Assembly (NCBI GenBank): GCA_002470185.1
Contig: DKNG01000025.1
Span: 1-10,040 of the forward strand
DNA length: 10,040 bases
Direction of reading: 5' to 3'
Source: Arcobacter sp. UBA7394
GTDB taxonomy: Bacteria > Campylobacterota > Campylobacteria > Campylobacterales > Arcobacteraceae
The notes below the pieces were generated by a model. The model worked only from the letters and a program-made list of their open reading frames with translations, had not been told where the DNA came from and did no database searches. The translations under genes were made by a program, and so were the position numbers. Positions 6,055 through 10,040 of the stretch are shown piece by piece; the first letter of the stretch is position 1; each line of letters begins with the position of its first letter.

Positions 6055-6916
6055 GTATGCATTAACAGCCATATTTTTTTGGTCTACAGTTGCAACTGCA
6101 TTTAAAGTCTCATTACAATATTTATCACCTTTTGAACTAGTTTTATACGCTTCATTAACATCAACTTTTGTACTATCTCTAATTATATTTATTCAAAAAA
6201 AATTTAATGCTGTAAAAGTTCATATAAAAGAGAATTTTAAATCAGTACTTCTTCTTGGAAGTATTAATCCTTTTTTATATTACCTTATACTATTTAAAGC
6301 TTATGATATTTTACCTGCTCAAGAAGCACAGGCAATTAATTATACTTGGGCTTTAATGTTGGCATTTTTATCTGTAATCTTCTTAAAACAAAAACTTACA
6401 CTAAATGATATTGTTGCTGGTATTGTATGTTACTTTGGAGTATTGATTATTTCAACAAAAGGGGAACCTTTCTCTTTAAACTTCTCTAATATGGATGGAG
6501 TTATGTTAGCTTTATTATCAACAGTACTATGGTCTATGTATTGGATTTTAAATACAAAATCAAAAGTAGATTCTATTGTTGGATTATTTTCTAACTTTTT
6601 AGTATCTATGCCAATTATTATTATTTATTATCTATTTACACAACCTATTGAACTGCCAAGCCTTACAGGTTTATTAGCTGCTTCTTATGTAGGAATCTTT
6701 GAAATGGGTATAACTTTTTTCTTTTGGTTAAAAGCTATGCAACATGCAATTTCTACTTCAAAAATTGCAAATCTAATATTTATTTCCCCTTTTATCTCAC
6801 TAATATTTATTTATTTTATTGTTGGCGAAACTATATATCCTTCTACAATTGTTGGATTAACAACTATAGTTTTTGGCTTAATAATCCAACAATTAAAACT
6901 ATCCAAAACAAAGTAA
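6029..6916 (+). CDS. EamA/DMT-superfamily transporter (RhaT-like permease)
   Basis: This 295-aa polytopic membrane protein has about ten hydrophobic helices in two EamA repeats. Repeat one ends with PFLYYLILFKAYDILPAQEAQAINYTWALMLAFLS (about 81-115) and the loop LKQKLTLNDIVAGIVCYFGVLII. Repeat two ends with MGITFFFWLKAMQHAISTSKIANLIFISPFISLIF and VGETIYPSTIVGLTTIVFGLII. Such carriers export or import amino acids, nucleosides or other metabolites; the substrate is not predictable here. The ATG at 6029 is preferred over the GTG one codon upstream (6026), because AAGGA at 6018-6022 is 6 nt from the ATG but only 3 nt from the GTG. It has its own promoter and probably forms a single-gene unit; no clear terminator was seen after it. 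Confidence 0.92.
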   Translation: MKSQGVAYKYALTAIFFWSTVATAFKVSLQYLSPFELVLYASLTSTFVLSLIIFIQKKFNAVKVHIKENFKSVLLLGSINPFLYYLILFKAYDILPAQEAQAINYTWALMLAFLSVIFLKQKLTLNDIVAGIVCYFGVLIISTKGEPFSLNFSNMDGVMLALLSTVLWSMYWILNTKSKVDSIVGLFSNFLVSMPIIIIYYLFTQPIELPSLTGLLAASYVGIFEMGITFFFWLKAMQHAISTSKIANLIFISPFISLIFIYFIVGETIYPSTIVGLTTIVFGLIIQQLKLSKTK

Positions 6917-6956
6917 TTTTTTTACGTAATCTTCAGTAGAATAGCATTAAAATAGC

Positions 6957-6987
6957 AATTGTAACAATTTTGTAACAAATGTATAAA
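6957..6987 (+). promoter_or_regulatory. Promoter with tandem TTGTAACAA palindromes ahead of the RHH gene
   Basis: TTGTAA at 6959-6964 as -35 and TATAAA at 6982-6987 as -10 have the ideal 17-bp spacer. Two copies of TTGTAACAA (6959-6967 and 6970-6978) lie 11 bp centre to centre. Each is a palindrome about its central A; the first extends to a perfect 13-bp palindrome (6957-6969), the second to 11 bp (6969-6979). One helical turn of spacing on the same DNA face, overlapping the -35 and spacer, is the expected design for a cooperative repressor, and a ribbon-helix-helix protein is encoded just downstream. The predicted leader is about 116 nt. Confidence 0.55.
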
Positions 6988-7059
6988 ATGTGTACGATTT
7001 ACATATATATCTTAAGTTTCAATTAAGTTTTACTGTGAAATAATGACTAAAGAAATAAA

Positions 7060-7080
7060 AGTACTACCTTTTGTAGTACT
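7060..7080 (+). promoter_or_regulatory. Leader hairpin before the RHH gene
   Basis: A perfect 8-bp inverted repeat, AGTACTAC (7060-7067) and GTAGTACT (7073-7080), flanks a CTTTT loop. No U-run follows, so it is not a standard terminator. It ends 29 nt before the start codon. It could be an RNA hairpin in the leader or a second protein-binding site. Confidence 0.5.
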
Positions 7081-7109
7081 AATTTAAAATTATAAAAAGT
7101 TGACTTATT

Positions 7110-7343
7110 ATGGCGAAGCAAAAAAATAAAAGAACAGTTATACAAAAAGTGATTAACAATCATTTAAAAGGTAATAAAAAAGAGATTTCTCAATTAACAA
7201 TAAAAATTGATAAAAGATTAGATAATGCCTTAGTAACATTAAGTCAATCTTTGAATTTATCAAAAAATAAATTGATTGAAGAAATTCTTTTTGAAAGTGG
7301 AATTATTGAAGAAGTAGATGAAAATTATATAGGAGAAGAATAA
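7110..7343 (+). CDS. Small ribbon-helix-helix DNA-binding protein
   Basis: This 77-aa protein has a lysine-rich N-terminus (about 1-24) and then a CopG/Arc-like ribbon-helix-helix: strand SQLTIKID (27-34), helix A KRLDNALVTLSQSLN (35-49), the turn LS at 50-51, and helix B KNKLIEEILFESG (52-64). The tail is acidic (EEVDENYIGEE). RHH proteins dimerise through the strand, which enters the DNA major groove, and often repress their own operon. Palindromic sites suited to this lie upstream at 6957-6979. The ATG at 7110 has only a weak AAAAAG ribosome site, about 10 nt upstream. Its stop overlaps the next start as TAATG, so the two genes are translationally coupled. It could be an antitoxin, a partition-type regulator or a stand-alone repressor; the sequence does not decide. 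Confidence 0.75.
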   Translation: MAKQKNKRTVIQKVINNHLKGNKKEISQLTIKIDKRLDNALVTLSQSLNLSKNKLIEEILFESGIIEEVDENYIGEE

Positions 7344-8002
7344 TGAATAAATTCCCTTCTCAAAATGAAATTATTGACTCAATTTTAAAAGGTATGGTTA
7401 CTGCAAAAACAAACTATACTTTTTGGACAGCAGATGAATTATATTTATCTTATGCTCCACCAAAATTTTTAACTATTCATGTATCTCAAGAGATTGCAAA
7501 ACTTGAAAATTCACCAGAAATTTTCATTGATGCAACAATTGCAGATATTTTAAGATGTTCATTGCCTAAAAGGGATTCTTTTAGATGGTTTATGAGTGAA
7601 AACAATATTACACAAGATGTTATTTGTCTTACTTTAGATGAAAGATTTGAGCATAAAAGTGATAATGATTCAATCTCAAGAGTAATTATGAGTATCCGAA
7701 ATGGCGTTAGAAATGCTCAAGATGAATATAAACATGATATTGATCTAATGTGTAAGATGTTATCTAGAGATAAAAAAGAAGAATCAACACTTGATTATGG
7801 TGTATTTGCTTTTTATTTAGATATTTCAAATACAGCTAGAAAAAAATCAGATAGAAGAATTGAAGAGATTATTGAGTCTTTTGACAAGATAGTAGCTTCT
7901 CATAAAAATTTAAAATCAAGTTTCAAAGGAGGCGATATTAATATCATCGAAAACATCGGAGAATGGTGTGTAGGTTGCTATGTAATTGAGCCTACATTTT
8001 AG
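7343..8002 (+). CDS. Protein of unknown function coupled to an RHH regulator
   Basis: I do not recognise this 219-aa protein. It has no signal peptide or membrane helix, so it is probably cytoplasmic. The N-terminal half is mixed: FWTADELYLSYAPPKFLTIHVSQEIAKL (27-54), then EIFIDATIADILRCSLPKRDSFRWFM (59-84). The middle has LTLDERFEHKSDNDSISRVI (96-115), rich in acidic and polar residues. The second half is helical and charged (121-195), and the end carries EWCVGCYVIEPTF (207-219) with a CxxC pair. Other Cys are at 72, 95 and 137. No catalytic signature of a known nuclease, acetyltransferase, kinase or ADP-ribosyltransferase is evident. The ATG at 7343 overlaps the RHH stop by 1 nt (TAATG), with GGAGAAGAA at 7331-7339 just before it. 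It is larger than most type II toxins. A base composition like its neighbours gives no sign of recent transfer. Confidence 0.8.
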   Translation: MNKFPSQNEIIDSILKGMVTAKTNYTFWTADELYLSYAPPKFLTIHVSQEIAKLENSPEIFIDATIADILRCSLPKRDSFRWFMSENNITQDVICLTLDERFEHKSDNDSISRVIMSIRNGVRNAQDEYKHDIDLMCKMLSRDKKEESTLDYGVFAFYLDISNTARKKSDRRIEEIIESFDKIVASHKNLKSSFKGGDINIIENIGEWCVGCYVIEPTF

Positions 8003-8014
8003 ACAAATTAGAAT
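7986..8014 (+). promoter_or_regulatory. Candidate livK promoter
   Basis: TTGAGC at 7986-7991 and TAGAAT at 8009-8014 have a 17-bp spacer and match the sigma70 consensus at four and five of six bases. The -35 lies inside the last codons of the preceding gene, so livK could be expressed independently of the RHH unit. A strong ribosome site, AAGGAGAG at 8038-8045, follows. Confidence 0.45.
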
Positions 8015-8049
8015 CAAAAAATAAAACAAATTCAATTAAGGAGAGATAT

Positions 8050-9174
8050 ATGAATTTAAAAAAATTAACTGGTGCTTTAGCACTAAGTGCTGTAGTTGCA
8101 AGCTCATTAGTAGCTGCTGATACTGTAAAAATAGGTGTACAAGCACCTATTACTGGAAAGTATGCAAATGAAGGTCAAAGTATTGAAAACTTTGTAAAAT
8201 TAATTGTTGATGAAAAGAATGCCCAAGGTGGTCTTTTAGGTAAACAAATTGAGGTTGTTACTTGTGATGATGAGGCGAAAGCTCAAAAAGCTGCAGTTTG
8301 TGCTAAGAAATTAGTAAATGCTGGTGTTTTTGCAGTAATTGGTTCTTACACATCTGGTGCTACTGAAGCTGCTCAAACTACTTACTACAGATCAAAAGTA
8401 TTACAAACTTCTGATGGTACAAGTGATTCTTTAATTAAAAGAAAATATTGGACATTCTTTAGAAACTCATTCCCAAATTCATCTCAAAGTGATTTTACAG
8501 CGGATTACATGGTAAATACAAAAAAATACAAAAAAATTGTAGTTTTATCTGACTATTCATCTTACTCAGCAGGACTTGGTGATGCAACTGAAGCATCAAT
8601 TAAAGCTCTTGGTGGAAACGTAGAATTTAGAGGAAAAATCAAAGCTGGAACTCAAAACTTCTCAGCAATGTTAACTAAAGTAAAAGCTATGAATCCAGAT
8701 GTAATTTATTATTCAGGTTACTACACTGATGGTGGATTATTAAGAGCTCAACAACAACAATTACAAATTGACGCTGATTTCATCGGTGGAGATTCAAATG
8801 ATAACCCTGACTTCTATAAATTAGCTGGTAAAGCTGCTGAAGGTACAGTTTTAATTAACTTCCCAACTCCAGAAATTTTACCATATGAAGCTGCTAAAAA
8901 ATATCTTGCAGCATATAAAGCTGAGTTCAAAATGGATCCTCCATCAATTTGGCCTGTTACAAATGCTGATGGATTAAGAGCTGTAATTGAAGGTGTTGAA
9001 AAAACAAAATCTTTTGATACTAAGAAAATCTCTGATTACATTAGAAATGATATGAAAGACTTCCCAGGTATTACAGGTCCATTTAACATTAGAGAAGATG
9101 GTGAGAGAGTTGGTGCTAAATTCGTAGTTTATAAAATGAAGAATGATGGTACTAAGAACGTAGTTTCTGAATAA
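8050..9174 (+). CDS. livK: Branched-chain amino acid ABC transporter, periplasmic binding protein
   Basis: This 374-aa protein is a type I periplasmic binding protein (Peripla_BP_6, LivJ/LivK family). Residues 1-23 are a Sec signal peptide: basic MNLKK, a hydrophobic core, then cleavage likely after VAA (23), leaving DTVKIGVQAPITGKYANEG as the mature N-terminus typical of the family. Cys72 and Cys84 probably form the disulfide known in this family. VIGSYTSGATEAA (96-108) is the ligand-carboxylate loop, FFRNSFPNSSQSDFTADYM (136-154) and DVIYYSGYYTDGG follow, and the C-terminal lobe is complete. It delivers leucine, isoleucine or valine, or a related amide or amino acid, to the LivHMGF permease. 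Permease gene livH follows after 18 nt. Three consecutive in-frame TAA codons (9172-9180) end the gene. The ribosome site is strong, fitting high expression. The exact ligand is uncertain. Confidence 0.94.
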   Translation: MNLKKLTGALALSAVVASSLVAADTVKIGVQAPITGKYANEGQSIENFVKLIVDEKNAQGGLLGKQIEVVTCDDEAKAQKAAVCAKKLVNAGVFAVIGSYTSGATEAAQTTYYRSKVLQTSDGTSDSLIKRKYWTFFRNSFPNSSQSDFTADYMVNTKKYKKIVVLSDYSSYSAGLGDATEASIKALGGNVEFRGKIKAGTQNFSAMLTKVKAMNPDVIYYSGYYTDGGLLRAQQQQLQIDADFIGGDSNDNPDFYKLAGKAAEGTVLINFPTPEILPYEAAKKYLAAYKAEFKMDPPSIWPVTNADGLRAVIEGVEKTKSFDTKKISDYIRNDMKDFPGITGPFNIREDGERVGAKFVVYKMKNDGTKNVVSE

Positions 9175-9192
9175 TAATAAGGCTTAAATAAA

Positions 9193-10040
9193 ATGGATAT
9201 TTTTCTTCAACAGTTAATTAATGGTTTAACTATAGGAAGTTTATATGCATTAGTAGCTTTAGGTTATACAATGGTTTACGGTGTGATGAAGTTAATCAAC
9301 TTCGCACACGGTGACCTTGTTGCCTTCTCTGCTTATGTTGGACTTACTATTTTTACACAGTTTTACGGATCAAACGCACTATCTTTAGTGAATATTGTAA
9401 TAGTATTCTCTTTAACAGCAATCGTAGTGGCATTTGTGGGTGTTCTTCTTGAGCGTCTAGCCTATAGACCTTTAAGAACGGCACCAAGATTAAGTGCAGT
9501 TGTTTCTGCACTAGGGGCTTCATTAGTAATTCAAAATGGAATTATGTTAATTTGGGGTCCAAACATGGAAATTTTCCCATCTGATGTGTTCCCAAGTACT
9601 TCTTGGAACTTTGGTACAGTTGTAATTTCATTTACTCAAATGGTAATTTTAGCATTATCAGCAGTGTTAATGGTTGCATTATATATTTTCATTAATAAAA
9701 CAAAAATGGGTACAGCAATTAGAGCTACTGCAATAGATCAAGATGCTGCAAAACTTATGGGTATTAATGTAAATAGAATTATTATGATTATCTTTATTGT
9801 TGGATCTATGCTTGGAGCTATTGGTGGTTTATTCATTGGTATCTACTACAGAGGTTTAACTTTTGATATGGGATGGTTATACGGATTAAATGCCTTTATT
9901 GCGGCAATTATTGGTGGAATTGGTTCAATTCCAGGAGCTATGCTTGGTGGTTTATTACTTGGATTATTTAATGCAATGATTGCAGGATATATTTCAACTG
10001 AATGGGCTGAAACATTTACATTTATTTTATTAATTGTAAT
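9193..10040 (+). CDS. livH: Branched-chain amino acid ABC transporter permease LivH (3' truncated by window edge)
   Basis: Translation from ATG 9193 is open to the window end, giving 282 residues of an about 290-300-aa protein. It starts MDIFLQQLINGLTIGSLYAL and continues ALGYTMVYGVMKLINFAHGD, the family signature for LivH. VLLERLAYRPLR follows, then the cytoplasmic EAA-like loop IRATAIDQDAAKLMGINVNRI that docks on the ATPase, and GLNAFIAAIIGGIGSIPGAMLGGLLLG near the end. It is highly hydrophobic with about eight membrane spans. LivH pairs with LivM as the inner-membrane channel. The start is 18 nt after livK, in the same operon. AAGG at 9179-9182 lies 10 nt before the ATG, a slightly long spacing. 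livM, livG and livF would be expected downstream. Confidence 0.95.
   Translation, partial: MDIFLQQLINGLTIGSLYALVALGYTMVYGVMKLINFAHGDLVAFSAYVGLTIFTQFYGSNALSLVNIVIVFSLTAIVVAFVGVLLERLAYRPLRTAPRLSAVVSALGASLVIQNGIMLIWGPNMEIFPSDVFPSTSWNFGTVVISFTQMVILALSAVLMVALYIFINKTKMGTAIRATAIDQDAAKLMGINVNRIIMIIFIVGSMLGAIGGLFIGIYYRGLTFDMGWLYGLNAFIAAIIGGIGSIPGAMLGGLLLGLFNAMIAGYISTEWAETFTFILLIV

Noticed and set aside
6724..6939. Plus-strand 71-aa open frame
   Set aside because: It lies in another frame of the EamA gene; the Phe/Tyr/Asn-rich translation is typical of an AT-rich shadow.
7060..7080. Reading the hairpin as an intrinsic terminator of the EamA gene
   Set aside because: No U-run follows the stem on the plus strand, and it lies about 145 nt past the stop and downstream of a better promoter.
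7100..7105. TTGACT as a -35 box for the RHH gene
   Set aside because: It lies 4 nt before the start codon, leaving no room for a -10 and leader.
7110..8002. Firm call of a toxin-antitoxin system
   Set aside because: Only the operon layout and the RHH fold support it; the 219-aa protein shows no toxin signature, so it is reported as an open question.

Overview
The window is AT-rich, with short intergenic gaps and frequent TTG starts. Its proteins (a short subunit a of F1Fo ATP synthase encoded apart from the other ATP synthase genes, an AddA/RecB-like helicase-nuclease, trmD-rplS) look like those of Campylobacterota, most likely the Arcobacter group. That placement is an inference from protein style and composition, since no 16S rRNA or other taxonomic marker is present.

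Layout. Bases 1-892 (+) hold the 3' end of an AddA/RecB-like helicase-nuclease gene, truncated by the window edge; it converges on and overlaps by 8 bp a short ThiE/TenI-family gene (885-1439, -). Next on the minus strand come atpB (1592-2278), with a strong UUCG-loop terminator, and a threonine ammonia-lyase gene (2369-3574). A 128-bp divergent promoter region separates these from plus-strand genes: trmD (3703-4392), a GC-rich intercistronic hairpin, rplS (4447-4803), a second hairpin, a shortened nucleoside-phosphorylase-like gene (4840-5358), and a DedA-family membrane protein (5367-5966). After that comes an EamA-type transporter (6029-6916) with its own extended -10 promoter.

The least explained part is 6917-8002. 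A 193-bp regulatory gap holds two TTGTAACAA palindromes exactly 11 bp apart inside a plausible sigma70 promoter, then a leader with a perfect 8-bp hairpin. It precedes a 77-aa ribbon-helix-helix (RHH) protein gene that overlaps by 1 nt a 219-aa gene of no recognised family. This looks like an autoregulated two-gene unit, resembling toxin-antitoxin or regulator-effector operons in layout only; its function is unknown. It is the best candidate here for an undescribed system.

The window ends with the start of a branched-chain amino acid ABC transporter: livK (periplasmic binding protein, 8050-9174) and livH (permease, from 9193 off the right edge). Functions are mostly housekeeping: DNA break repair, thiamine metabolism, ATP synthesis, threonine/isoleucine metabolism, tRNA m1G37 methylation, ribosome structure and amino acid uptake. 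No tRNA, rRNA, CRISPR array, insertion sequence or prophage gene was seen. No gap between genes exceeds 300 bp.
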